Source of the DNA: Elusimicrobiales bacterium
Lineage (GTDB): Bacteria; Elusimicrobiota; Elusimicrobia; Elusimicrobiales; Elusimicrobiaceae
NCBI GenBank assembly: GCA_030540535.1
Contig: JAUNWB010000059.1
Coordinates: 1 to 7,501 of the forward strand
DNA length: 7,501 nucleotides
Direction of reading: 5' to 3'
In this document: positions 1 to 5,501 of the stretch, piece by piece
Position numbering within the stretch: the stretch's first letter is position 1
How the letters are laid out: every line of letters starts with the position of its first letter
Notes under the pieces: model-generated
Told to the model about the DNA's origin: nothing
Databases searched by the model: none
The model's input: only the letters and a program-made list of their open reading frames with translations
Made by a program: the position numbers and the translations under genes

Positions 1-124
1 TAAAAGACATCACACCAATGCGGTTCATTTGGTCGAAATCGTACGTTTGGCTGATTACCGTTTTTGGGGTACAGCCGCACGCGTACAGGCAGAAAACAAG
101 GGCCAGGGCCAAAAGTTTCTTCAT
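1..124 (-). CDS. Lipoprotein, N-terminal fragment (runs off left edge)
   Basis: Reading the minus strand from the ATG at 124-122 gives 41 residues before the window ends. The N-terminus is MKK followed by a hydrophobic stretch (residues 4-15), then L13-Y14-A15-C16, which fits a lipobox with Cys16 as the lipidated residue. Cys12 and Cys18 are also present. The mature part begins G-C-T-P-K and continues into a polar sequence (YDFDQMNRIGV). I infer an envelope lipoprotein; which membrane it is sorted to and what it does cannot be told from this fragment. The gene is divergent from kdsC with 53 nt between start codons. There is no Shine-Dalgarno sequence, and a TATAAT hexamer lies only 6 nt upstream of the ATG, so the mRNA may be leaderless. 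A start further upstream is unlikely because the AT-rich intergenic sequence follows directly. Confidence 0.75.
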   Translation of the reverse strand, partial: MKKLLALALVFCLYACGCTPKTVISQTYDFDQMNRIGVMSF

Positions 125-130
125 ACGTTT

Positions 131-136
131 ATTATA
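131..136 (-). promoter_or_regulatory. Candidate -10 hexamer of the lipoprotein gene
   Basis: The minus strand reads TATAAT here, inside the self-complementary stretch ATTATATAAT (131-140). Only AAACGT separates it from the ATG at 124, so a start site 7 nt downstream would coincide with the A of the start codon. No good -35 box is visible 16-18 nt upstream. The same stretch also offers TATAAT on the plus strand at 135-140. Confidence 0.45.
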
Positions 137-163
137 TAATTTTTGGGCATGGGGAAATAAAGG

Positions 164-169
164 TATAAT
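164..169 (+). promoter_or_regulatory. Candidate -10 hexamer of kdsC
   Basis: A perfect TATAAT ends 8 nt before the kdsC ATG at 178, placing the predicted transcription start at about 176. The only -35 candidate at 17-nt spacing is the weak TTTTGG at 141-146. An alternative is TATAAT at 135-140, which would give a leader of about 30 nt that includes the weak GGAAG at 170-174. Confidence 0.45.
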
Positions 170-177
170 GGAAGTAT

Positions 178-774
178 ATGACTAACATTTCTCCCCTTTT
201 TATACAAAAGGCCAAACAAATCAAACTCCTGCTGACCGATGTGGACGGCGTAATGACCAACGGCACCCTCAGCTTTTTTACCGACGCGCAGGGCCAAACG
301 CACGAAATAAAACATTTCGATTCTTTGGACGGAATGGGCCTCATGTATTTGGCCTGGAGCGGCATTGATACGGGCATCATCTCGCGCGGTGCGAGTAATA
401 CGCTTGAATTTTGGGCAGGCGTGCTGGGCATGAAATACCTGTTTTACAATACGTCCGTAAAACATCACGCGCTGGATTATCTGCAAAAAGAATACAATAT
501 CTCGCCCGAAGAAACCGCGTTCATCGGCGACGATTTAATCGACCTCGGCGTTCTGGAACGCGTCGGCCTGCCTTTGGCGGTAGCCAACAGCGTACCCGAA
601 GCCAAAGCGCTCGCGCTTTATACTTCCCCGCTTGAGGGCGGCCGTTCCGCCGTGCGCGATATCGCCGAGCAAATTCTGCGCGCCCGCGGCCAGTGGGACG
701 CCGTAGTAGCCGCCAACCGGGACGGCTCTTTTACTTCCCCCCGCAATACCCCGCGTATTGTAAAAGGGTTGTAA
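178..774 (+). CDS. kdsC: 3-deoxy-D-manno-octulosonate 8-phosphate phosphatase (KdsC-type HAD hydrolase)
   Basis: This 198-residue protein matches the C0-capped HAD phosphatases that remove phosphate from Kdo-8-P in the cytoplasm to make Kdo for lipopolysaccharide. HAD motif I is DVDGVMTNG (residues 21-29; D21 nucleophile, D23 acid/base). Ser69 in GIISRGAS is the motif II residue, Lys95 in NTSVKHHAL fits motif III, and GDDLIDLGVL (117-126) is motif IV. The C-terminal LAVAN...P and GGRSAVRD segments resemble the conserved tail of KdsC. The length is normal for the family, with perhaps 15-20 extra residues at the C-terminus. After the motif II serine the family usually has GR; here the order is RG. 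The start has only a weak GGAAG 3 nt upstream and lies very close to a -10-like hexamer. A related HAD activity on another acidic sugar phosphate (such as an N-acylneuraminate-9-phosphate-type activity) is possible but less likely. An outer-membrane protein gene follows 43 nt downstream with no terminator between. Confidence 0.88.
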   Translation: MTNISPLFIQKAKQIKLLLTDVDGVMTNGTLSFFTDAQGQTHEIKHFDSLDGMGLMYLAWSGIDTGIISRGASNTLEFWAGVLGMKYLFYNTSVKHHALDYLQKEYNISPEETAFIGDDLIDLGVLERVGLPLAVANSVPEAKALALYTSPLEGGRSAVRDIAEQILRARGQWDAVVAANRDGSFTSPRNTPRIVKGL

Positions 775-817
775 AATTTTTACAATAATAAAGACAGTTA
801 AAATCTCAAGGAGTCTT

Positions 818-1438
818 ATGAAAAAATTATTTTTGTTGTGCGCCCTGTTCGCGGCCGTTCCGGCTTTCGCGCAGGATTATTACGGCCTGCAGGAATACGG
901 CCTTCGCAAAAACACCACCCGCGTAGAATTTTACGGCGGTATGACGCTTCCTAAAGACGATTGGAAAGTACACGGCACCGAACTCGGCACCACCGGTTGG
1001 ACCGCCGGCATCGGTTTCACCCGCAACATTATGTCTTTCTTCGGTTTGGGGTTGGATGCGAACTATTCCCAACTCGGCGACGGGGATACTTTCGCCGGTG
1101 ATTCTTATTACCGCACCGGCGTGGCCACCGGCCTCGTAACCGGCCGCCTGACCTTCTTCCCCTCCCAGGCTACCCGCTTGTACGTACCTTTCGGCGTCGG
1201 CGTAGGCCACATGTTTGCCCGCCAGAAAAACGAGGACGGTTCCCATTTAACCACCGACAGCACCGACCTCGCGCAAATGGTAGGCCTCGGCCTGGAATTT
1301 GACATCGACGAAACCATTATCTTCGGTGTGGAAGGCCGCTACTACTTAATCGAAGCCAACGACGATTTTAAAGACGCCTTTGGCAAAAGCCGCTACCAAA
1401 ACATGCTGGTTATGTTAAAACTCGGCTGCCGCTTTTAA
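818..1438 (+). CDS. Outer-membrane beta-barrel protein (OmpA-N/OmpX-like), unnamed
   Basis: The product has 206 residues. It begins with a Sec signal peptide: MKK, a hydrophobic core from about residue 4, and AFA before Q19, the predicted signal peptidase I site. The mature part is rich in alternating aromatic/Gly segments typical of beta strands (VEFYGGMT, TAGIGFTRNI, FGLGLDANY, GVATGLVTGRLTFF, YVPFGVGVGHMF, MVGLGLEFDI, IIFGVEGRYYLI). It ends LVMLKLGCRF, with the terminal Phe expected of a BAM-recognised beta-signal. About eight strands are visible, in keeping with a small outer-membrane barrel. There is no periplasmic peptidoglycan-binding domain, so it is not full-length OmpA. The specific function is unknown. 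A clear AAGGAG at 808-813 fixes the start. It may be co-transcribed with kdsC, and a strong terminator follows at 1459-1489. Confidence 0.8.
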   Translation: MKKLFLLCALFAAVPAFAQDYYGLQEYGLRKNTTRVEFYGGMTLPKDDWKVHGTELGTTGWTAGIGFTRNIMSFFGLGLDANYSQLGDGDTFAGDSYYRTGVATGLVTGRLTFFPSQATRLYVPFGVGVGHMFARQKNEDGSHLTTDSTDLAQMVGLGLEFDIDETIIFGVEGRYYLIEANDDFKDAFGKSRYQNMLVMLKLGCRF

Positions 1439-1458
1439 TTAAAAGCGCACTGTTTTAC

Positions 1459-1489
1459 AACCCCGCCCAAAGGCGGGGTTTTTTATTTT
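1459..1489 (+). terminator. Intrinsic terminator after the outer-membrane protein gene
   Basis: AACCCCGCC (1459-1467), a CAAA loop and GGCGGGGTT (1472-1480) form a perfect 9-bp GC-rich stem followed by a T-rich run (TTTTATTTTT). It lies 21 nt after the stop codon. The same two arm sequences recur in the terminator at 4617-4639. Confidence 0.93.
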
Positions 1490-1506
1490 TATAATTAAAA
1501 AAACGG

Positions 1507-1536
1507 TTGGCTAAATAACGAACGGACCCGTTTACT
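1507..1536 (+). promoter_or_regulatory. Candidate promoter of the transporter operon
   Basis: TTGGCT (1507-1512) and TTTACT (1531-1536) are separated by 18 nt. The -10-like box ends 6 nt before the ATG at 1543, so transcription would begin at or next to the start codon. No Shine-Dalgarno-like sequence exists in ACTAAAAGT upstream of that ATG, which fits a leaderless message. The boxes themselves are only moderate matches. Confidence 0.4.
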
Positions 1537-1542
1537 AAAAGT

Positions 1543-2592
1543 ATGGAACAAACACTTTCAACTTTTACACTGGTCCTTTTAAGCGGACTGGTACTGGCCG
1601 TAATGGTCTTGCCGTTTTTTGTGCATAAAGTCGAACAGGAGCTGGAAATCTTCCTGCTGGTGTGCGGCTTATGCGCCGTGACTGTTTCCCGCGCCTGGAG
1701 CGGACACCTGGTGCTGGAAGCGTTAAAAGAACCGTGGATGATTACCTCGGCCGTGCTGATACTGGGGTTACTGTTTAAAAAATTCGGCCGCTATACGGGG
1801 CACGTCATCTACGCGGTTGAAAAACGGACCGGCCCGCGGATTTTCCTGTTTTTAGCGATATTTGGCCTTGGCCTGTTTTCCAGCGTGCTGACCGCCATTA
1901 TCGCCGCACTTTTGGCGGCGGAAATTATTAAACTGTTAAATCTGTCCGCGCCGGAAAAAACGCGCCTGGCTATCTACACGTGTTTTTCCATCGGTTTCGG
2001 CGCGGTGCTTACGCCGATAGGCGAACCGCTTTCCACCATTGTGGTATCCAAACTAAAAGACGCGCCTTATTACGCCGATTTCTTCTTTTTAATGAAATTA
2101 TTAGGCTGGTGGATTTTGCCCGGCCTGGTGCTGTTTGGCCTGCTGGCCATGCGGATGGGCAAAAAGCCCGTCACCGTACAACCCGCCGAAACCGCCCCGG
2201 GCGAAACGTATACCACCATCCTGGTGCGTACGGGCAAAGTATATTTGTTTGTGGCGGGCCTTGTTCTGTTGGGAGAAGGCTTAAAACCCCTGGCCGTGCG
2301 GACGATTCCGCACCTGTCCAAATATGCGCTGTACTGGCTTAATACGCTTTCGGCGGTATTGGATAACGCCACTGTAGCCAGTATTGCGGTAACGCCGGAA
2401 CTGTCCCACGATATCCTTTTATTCCTGCTGATTTCCTTAGTGTGCGCGGGCGGATTATTAATCCCGGGGAACATCCCCAACATCATCTGTGCCGCCAAGC
2501 TGGATATAAAAACACGCGCCTGGGCAAAAGCCGCGCTGCCGCTGGGAATCACGCTGCTGGCTGTTTACTTTGCCGTCCTCTGTATTGTATGA
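1543..2592 (+). CDS. DUF1646 family predicted cation (Na+) transporter
   Basis: This 349-residue protein is very hydrophobic, with about ten membrane segments. It resembles the DUF1646 family of predicted cation transporters, which is related to the ion-transporter fold of citrate and Na+/H+ carriers. Landmarks I recognise are GHVIYAVEKR (86-95), SSVLTAIIAALLAAEII (113-129), GAVLTPIGEPLST (153-165), LDNATVAS (273-280) and IPGNIPNII (307-315). The two conserved Gly/Pro/Asn-containing stretches in opposite halves fit an inverted-repeat transporter with substrate sites at helix breaks. The length is normal for the family. Family knowledge (some members follow a Na+ riboswitch) suggests Na+ transport, but the substrate is not shown by this sequence. 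There is no Shine-Dalgarno sequence before the ATG. The mgtC-like gene starts 7 nt after its stop, implying co-transcription. Confidence 0.82.
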   Translation: MEQTLSTFTLVLLSGLVLAVMVLPFFVHKVEQELEIFLLVCGLCAVTVSRAWSGHLVLEALKEPWMITSAVLILGLLFKKFGRYTGHVIYAVEKRTGPRIFLFLAIFGLGLFSSVLTAIIAALLAAEIIKLLNLSAPEKTRLAIYTCFSIGFGAVLTPIGEPLSTIVVSKLKDAPYYADFFFLMKLLGWWILPGLVLFGLLAMRMGKKPVTVQPAETAPGETYTTILVRTGKVYLFVAGLVLLGEGLKPLAVRTIPHLSKYALYWLNTLSAVLDNATVASIAVTPELSHDILLFLLISLVCAGGLLIPGNIPNIICAAKLDIKTRAWAKAALPLGITLLAVYFAVLCIV

Positions 2593-2599
2593 TAAGGAT

Positions 2600-3229
2600 A
2601 TGCAAGATATTCTGATTAAAATTTTTCTCGCGCTGACGCTGGGCGGCATTTTGGGTATGGAACGCCAATACCACGATAAACCCGCCGGATACGCCACCAA
2701 CTGCCTGATTTGCCTGGGGGCCATGCTGTTTACCGTTTTATCCGAATACATGGGCGCGGCCGGGGGCGACCCGGGCCGCATTTCCGCCCAAATCGTAACG
2801 GGCGTGGGTTTTATCGGCGCGGGGTCTATTCTGCGCGACGGAAATAAAATTTCCGGCTTGACCACCGCCGCGGGCGTATGGCTGGTGGCCGCCATCGGCA
2901 TGGCCGTCGGCTACGGGCAATACGTACTGGCCGCGCTGTCCGCCGCCTCCATTTTAGTCATTCAGCTGGGCGTACGCAAAACGCTCAAACTGGTGGAATT
3001 TGTAAAACATTACGATACCATTTATCTTACCTGCGAACCAAAATGGAACGTGGTGGATAAAATCACCAAACAAATCGAAAAACAAAACGTTTCCGTACTC
3101 AAACGCGAAGTAACCAAACAGGACAACGTTTTCCACGTCAGCCTGGTGGCTACGTTTACGGGGCATGAATTTCAAAACGTTACCAAAGAACTGTTAGAAA
3201 TGCCCGAAGTATACAGTTTGTACAAATAA
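2600..3229 (+). CDS. MgtC/SapB family inner-membrane protein with C-terminal ACT-like domain
   Basis: From the ATG at 2600 the protein has 209 residues. The N-terminal half holds four or five membrane helices with the MgtC/SapB signature: GGILGMERQ (15-23), [21 protein letters not shown] (from about 55 to 75), ILRDG (77-81) and [19 protein letters not shown] (86-104). From about residue 137 a soluble domain with a beta-alpha-beta pattern ([42 protein letters not shown]) resembles the ACT-like domain of longer family members. MgtC proteins are linked to low-Mg2+ survival and modulation of ATP synthase or transporters; the role here is unknown. I chose ATG 2600 because [16 protein letters not shown] matches where the family usually begins. 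Upstream in-frame TTG codons (2570, 2585) overlap the transporter gene and lack ribosome sites. AAGGA at 2594-2598 is only 1 nt from this ATG, so initiation probably relies on coupling to the preceding gene. Confidence 0.85.
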   Translation: MQDILIKIFLALTLGGILGMERQYHDKPAGYATNCLICLGAMLFTVLSEYMGAAGGDPGRISAQIVTGVGFIGAGSILRDGNKISGLTTAAGVWLVAAIGMAVGYGQYVLAALSAASILVIQLGVRKTLKLVEFVKHYDTIYLTCEPKWNVVDKITKQIEKQNVSVLKREVTKQDNVFHVSLVATFTGHEFQNVTKELLEMPEVYSLYK

Positions 3230-3249
3230 TACAGGAGAGTAATCCGCCT

Positions 3250-4389
3250 ATGACGGACGACATAAAACCCATACCGCTGTTTAACCTCAAAGAACAATAC
3301 GAACATCTAAAACCCCAAATCCATGAGGCCGCTTTGGAAGCATTGGATTCCATGCACTGGCTGCTCGGCCCGCAAACCCAACAATTTGAAGAAGAATTTG
3401 CCCGTCTTATCGGCGTGAAACACTGTATCTCCTGCTCCTCCGGCGCAAGCGCCATCCAAATTGCGTTAAAAGCCGCCGGAATCGGCGAAGGGGACGAAGT
3501 GATTACCACGCCGTTTACCTTTATTGCCACCACGTCTTCCATCTCGCTGACGGGGGCGAAATTCGTTTTTGCCGATATCGACCCGCGCACTTACAATATC
3601 GACGTGCAAGATGTGGAACGCAAAATCACCAAACGCACCAAAGCCATTTTACCTGTACACCTGTACGGCTATCCCGCCAATATGGACGCCATTATGCACC
3701 TGGCCAACGAACACGGCTTAAAAGTGATTGAAGACTGTGCCCAGGCCCATTTGTCTATGGCCGACGGCGTGATGGTAGGCGGCATTGGCGACGCGGGCTG
3801 CTTTAGCTTTTATCCCAGCAAAAACCTGGGCGCCTGCGGTGACGCGGGCTGCATTACCACCAACGACGACGAACTGGCCGACGCCTGCCGTTCCCTGCGC
3901 CACAGCGGCCGCGCCAAAGACAAAGCCTACGAATACGATTTGGAAGGATCAACTTTGCGCATGGACGAAGTGCAAGCCGCCATTCTGCGCGTAAAACTGC
4001 CGCACTTGGCCGACTGGACGGAACAACGCCGCAAAGCAGCCGCCTGGTACGCCGAGGGGCTTTCGGGCGTGCCCGTGGTGCTTCCGCCGACGCCGCCCGC
4101 CGGATATGAACAATCGTTTTACGTCTATACAATCCGCGCCGAAAAACGCGACGAACTGCAAGCGTACTTAAAAGAACGCGGTATCGGTTCCGCCGTCTAT
4201 TACCCGGTTCCCTTATACAAACAGCCCGCATACAAACACTTAAACTTAAACCCGGAGGATTACCCCGAAGCGGAAAAAGCCGCCAAAGAGGTATTGTCCA
4301 TCCCCATGTTCCCGGAAATTACCGAAGAACAAGTGGCCCGCGTATGCGAAACCATCCGGGCGTTCTACGAGCAGGACGCTACCGTTTAG
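3250..4389 (+). CDS. DegT/DnrJ/EryC1/StrS family PLP-dependent sugar aminotransferase
   Basis: This 379-residue protein is full length for the family of fold-type I aminotransferases that add an amino group to nucleotide-linked keto-sugars, usually for surface polysaccharide or glycan building blocks. Visible landmarks are [10 protein letters not shown] at the N-terminus, [12 protein letters not shown] (62-73; phosphate-binding loop region), [13 protein letters not shown] (86-98), VIEDCAQAH (159-167; D162 contacts the pyridine nitrogen and Q165 stacks nearby) and [16 protein letters not shown], with Lys191 as the Schiff-base lysine. The later segment [24 protein letters not shown] is the usual substrate-region motif. 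The exact sugar substrate cannot be deduced; no other nucleotide-sugar gene is in the window. AGGAG at 3233-3237 lies 12 nt upstream of the ATG, a rather long spacing. It probably forms the last gene of the DUF1646-mgtC operon, ending in the terminator at 4410-4441. Confidence 0.92.
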   Translation: MTDDIKPIPLFNLKEQYEHLKPQIHEAALEALDSMHWLLGPQTQQFEEEFARLIGVKHCISCSSGASAIQIALKAAGIGEGDEVITTPFTFIATTSSISLTGAKFVFADIDPRTYNIDVQDVERKITKRTKAILPVHLYGYPANMDAIMHLANEHGLKVIEDCAQAHLSMADGVMVGGIGDAGCFSFYPSKNLGACGDAGCITTNDDELADACRSLRHSGRAKDKAYEYDLEGSTLRMDEVQAAILRVKLPHLADWTEQRRKAAAWYAEGLSGVPVVLPPTPPAGYEQSFYVYTIRAEKRDELQAYLKERGIGSAVYYPVPLYKQPAYKHLNLNPEDYPEAEKAAKEVLSIPMFPEITEEQVARVCETIRAFYEQDATV

Positions 4390-4409
4390 ACGATATAAGC
4401 GACAGGAAC

Positions 4410-4441
4410 CCCGCGTCTTACTTTTAAGACGCGGGTTTTTT
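4410..4441 (+). terminator. Intrinsic terminator after the aminotransferase gene
   Basis: CCCGCGTCTTA (4410-4420), loop CTTT and TAAGACGCGGG (4425-4435) form a perfect 11-bp stem followed by six T residues. It is 20 nt past the stop codon and should end the transporter-aminotransferase operon. Confidence 0.95.
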
Positions 4442-4482
4442 ACATGTGTTTTGACCGCTAAAATCTAACCCTTTTTGACGCG

Positions 4483-4510
4483 TTGCAAAAGACGCAATAA
4501 ATGTTATTCT
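4483..4510 (+). promoter_or_regulatory. Candidate promoter of the orphan RNA
   Basis: TTGCAA (4483-4488) and TATTCT (4505-4510) are 16 nt apart, predicting a start at about 4517. TTGACG at 4475-4480 is a better -35 match, but its correctly spaced partner (about 4497-4503) is a poor -10. The position between two terminators makes an independent promoter plausible. Confidence 0.4.
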
Positions 4511-4516
4511 ATTAGT

Positions 4517-4647
4517 GTAAGAACGATTTGACCAGCCCGGGGGGACGCCAAAAGCGTAAGAGGGCAAAAAGGGGATACATGGAACGGCTAAAGAACACCT
4601 GTCGTTCCCAAACATCAACCCCGCCGAAGAGGCGGGGTTCTTGTTTT
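4517..4647 (+). ncRNA. Candidate small structured RNA, family not recognised
   Basis: Between two intrinsic terminators there is about 130 nt with no credible protein gene but dense inverted repeats. Hairpin 1 pairs GCCC (4535-4538) with GGGC (4562-4565) and, inside it, ACGC (4545-4548) with GCGT (4554-4557) around a CAAAA loop, leaving a purine-rich internal loop (GGGGGG opposite AAGA). Hairpin 2 pairs GGAACG (4581-4586) with CGTTCC (4603-4608). A competing long-range pair is GAACGA (4521-4526) with TCGTTC (4602-4607). The end is the terminator at 4617-4639. GGGGAT (4571-4576) could instead pair with ATC...CCCC (4614-4622), which would break the terminator stem. I compared it mentally with 6S, SRP, tmRNA and common riboswitch consensus sequences and saw no match. 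The boundaries are approximate and the RNA itself is an inference. Confidence 0.5.
4617..4647 (+). terminator. Intrinsic terminator of the candidate RNA
   Basis: AACCCCGCC (4617-4625), loop GAAGA and GGCGGGGTT (4631-4639) give a perfect 9-bp stem followed by CTTGTTTTT. Read on the other strand the hairpin lacks a T-run, so it would be only a weak stop for the convergent zinc-ribbon gene. Confidence 0.85.
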
Positions 4648-4681
4648 TATATCAAACCGACTCGGGGAACGTTTAGCCCCC

Positions 4682-4945
4682 CTATTTTTTCCAACGCGAT
4701 AAACGCGGCAGTACGCTTAACATATGCGCCTTCGCCTTCGCCTGCGCCAGGGAAAACTCCGGGTGAGCCTGCACCAAATGCACAGCGCAGATATCCGCCA
4801 TTTCGTCTAACGTAACATCTTGGGTGAATTTCCCCTCTTTAAAGCAATACTTGCAATATAAATTACTTTCGGAACCGTCTTTTTCCGTACCGAATAATCC
4901 CTCTGCCAAGGGCATACCGCAACTTTGACAAAATTTTTCTTTCAT
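4682..4945 (-). CDS. Small zinc-ribbon domain protein
   Basis: This is an 87-residue protein with two CxxC knuckles, C6-Q-S-C9 and C31-K-Y-C34, framing a short segment with GLFGTEKDGSES. It closely resembles the 'putative zinc ribbon' family of stand-alone small bacterial proteins, whose usual pattern is FCQSCGMPL...GTEKDGS...YCKYCY..G.FT followed by a helical segment. Here the second half (TLDEMADICAVHLVQAHPEFSLAQAKAKAHMLSVLPRLSRWK) is predicted helical and basic at its end. The four cysteines should bind one Zn2+; the molecular role of the family is unknown. The start at 4945 is supported by AAGGA at 4953-4957 with 7-nt spacing. The gene is convergent with the candidate RNA upstream of it in the window, and its stop lies about 35 nt from that RNA's predicted end. 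No strong terminator of its own is visible. Confidence 0.85.
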   Translation of the reverse strand: MKEKFCQSCGMPLAEGLFGTEKDGSESNLYCKYCFKEGKFTQDVTLDEMADICAVHLVQAHPEFSLAQAKAKAHMLSVLPRLSRWKK

Positions 4946-5051
4946 AAAATTATCCTTATTTTTTAAGTGTTTTTTATTTAAAATAGAAATAACTGAATAC
5001 TCATCGCATTTTTGTTTATCCTTTGTTTTGGCCGCTTATATTCAATGTCGC

Positions 5052-5128
5052 GTCATTCCGTAAAGTCGTAGTACGGAATCTTACCGTTGCGAAATGACAG
5101 ATTCCCGATAGCAACATTCGGGAATGAC
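5052..5128. repeat. Twin-hairpin palindromic repeat unit
   Basis: The unit is bounded by GTCATTCC (5052-5059) and GGAATGAC (5121-5128), exact complements. Inside are two similar hairpins, each with an 8-bp stem and a 9-nt loop: ATTCCGTA (5055-5062) with TACGGAAT (5072-5079), and ATTCCCGA (5101-5108) with TCGGGAAT (5118-5125). Related GTCATTCCC...GGGAATGAC palindromes are common dispersed intergenic repeats in several bacteria. Confidence 0.7.
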
Positions 5129-5182
5129 AAAAGTAAGGAGCGGCCACAAGGAAAGAATAACACTGCAACGCCTCGCTGCTTT

Positions 5183-5298
5183 GCCGCCCTTTGCTCCGTT
5201 TATAAAAAGCGTTCGCTGCGGACAGAAATTTTATTGTTCGAGCAAAGCGAGTTATAAAATTTCCCGCTGAGAACTGCTTTTTATGGAGCCCCGGCGGC
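5183..5298. repeat. Long imperfect inverted repeat (extended hairpin)
   Basis: From the loop outward, the arms pair as GAAATTTTAT (5225-5234) with ATAAAATTTC (5254-5263), GCGG (5218-5221) with CCGC (5264-5267), GTTC (5211-5214) with GAAC (5271-5274), ATAAAAAGC (5202-5210) with GCTTTTTAT (5276-5284), GCTCC (5193-5197) with GGAGC (5285-5289), and GCCGCC (5183-5188) with GGCGGC (5293-5298). A further pair, AAAAGTAAG (5129-5137) with CTTACTTTT (5309-5317), lies outside after a large bulge. Small interruptions of 1-4 nt separate the blocks. Nearly 40 base pairs in one fold are well beyond what chance gives. Confidence 0.75.
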
Positions 5299-5471
5299 GA
5301 GTTTTTTGCTTACTTTTACCCTGCGGGCCGCACCTTGTAGACGACACACTGCGGGCCGCTGAAAGCCTTTCCTATTCCGGATACCGAAACCCTATAACTG
5401 GACCCTATATGATCCGCTGTCCGCAGGACCCGGGTGACGCAACTTTAATTGAAGTGGCCAAAATAAGCAAT

Positions 5472-5501
5472 AAAGGATAAGAAAATACTTTCTTATCCTT
5501 T
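5472..5501 (-). terminator. Hairpin downstream of parB, possible weak terminator
   Basis: AAAGGATAAGAAA (5472-5484), a 4-nt loop and TTTCTTATCCTTT (5489-5501) form a perfect 13-bp AT-rich stem 35 nt past the parB stop. On the minus strand it is followed by ATTGCTTATTTT, which is only partly T-rich, so termination may be weak. Its left arm is shared with the outer inverted repeat of the palindromic region. Confidence 0.5.

Larger units (their letters stand above)
5016..5480. repeat. Composite palindromic element with imperfect outer inverted repeats
   Basis: The outer arms are TTATCCTTT (5016-5024) plus TTTTGGCCGCTT (5026-5037) on the left, and AAGTGGCCAAAA (5452-5463) plus AAAGGATAA (5472-5480) on the right. 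The 9-mers are perfect complements and the 12-mers pair with one G-T. A second partner for the left arm is AGCGGCC (5139-5145) against GGCCGCT (5030-5036). CTGCGGACAG (5216-5225) is also the exact complement of CTGTCCGCAG (5417-5426), and CTGCGGGCCGC is directly repeated at 5321-5331 and 5349-5359. No transposase, flanking target duplication or gene is evident. I infer one or more dispersed repetitive units (MITE-like or REP-like); whether it recurs in the genome cannot be seen from one window. Confidence 0.6.

Noticed and set aside
757..786. Inverted repeat ATTGTAAAA/TTTTACAAT around the kdsC stop codon
   Set aside because: It is AT-rich with no GC stem or T-run, so it is not a terminator, and no regulator points to it as an operator. 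It is probably chance in AT-rich sequence.
1490..1542. A Na+-type riboswitch upstream of the DUF1646 gene
   Set aside because: Only about 53 nt separate the previous terminator from the start codon. They hold a promoter-like pair of boxes and no clear hairpins or terminator, so there is no room for an aptamer with an expression platform.
2570..2599. Extending the MgtC-like gene to TTG at 2570 or 2585
   Set aside because: Neither has a ribosome site, both overlap the transporter gene, and family proteins usually start just before the first membrane helix, as at 2600.
4664..4680. GGGG/CCCC hairpin next to the zinc-ribbon stop, considered as its terminator
   Set aside because: The stem is only 4 bp with a large loop, and the minus strand continues GAGTCGG without a T-run.
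4528..4815. A 95-codon open frame on the plus strand, with an internal ATG at 4579 preceded by AAGGGG
   Set aside because: It runs through the terminator at 4617-4647 and antisense across half of the zinc-ribbon gene, and the product is a low-complexity Pro/Arg-rich sequence. The ATG at 4579 has a plausible ribosome site, but the frame does not end before the terminator.
5283..5480. A 65-codon open frame on the plus strand beginning MEPRRRVFCLLL
   Set aside because: It begins in one arm of the extended hairpin and ends in the outer inverted repeat, has no ribosome site, and its composition follows the palindrome sequences. It is not treated as a gene.
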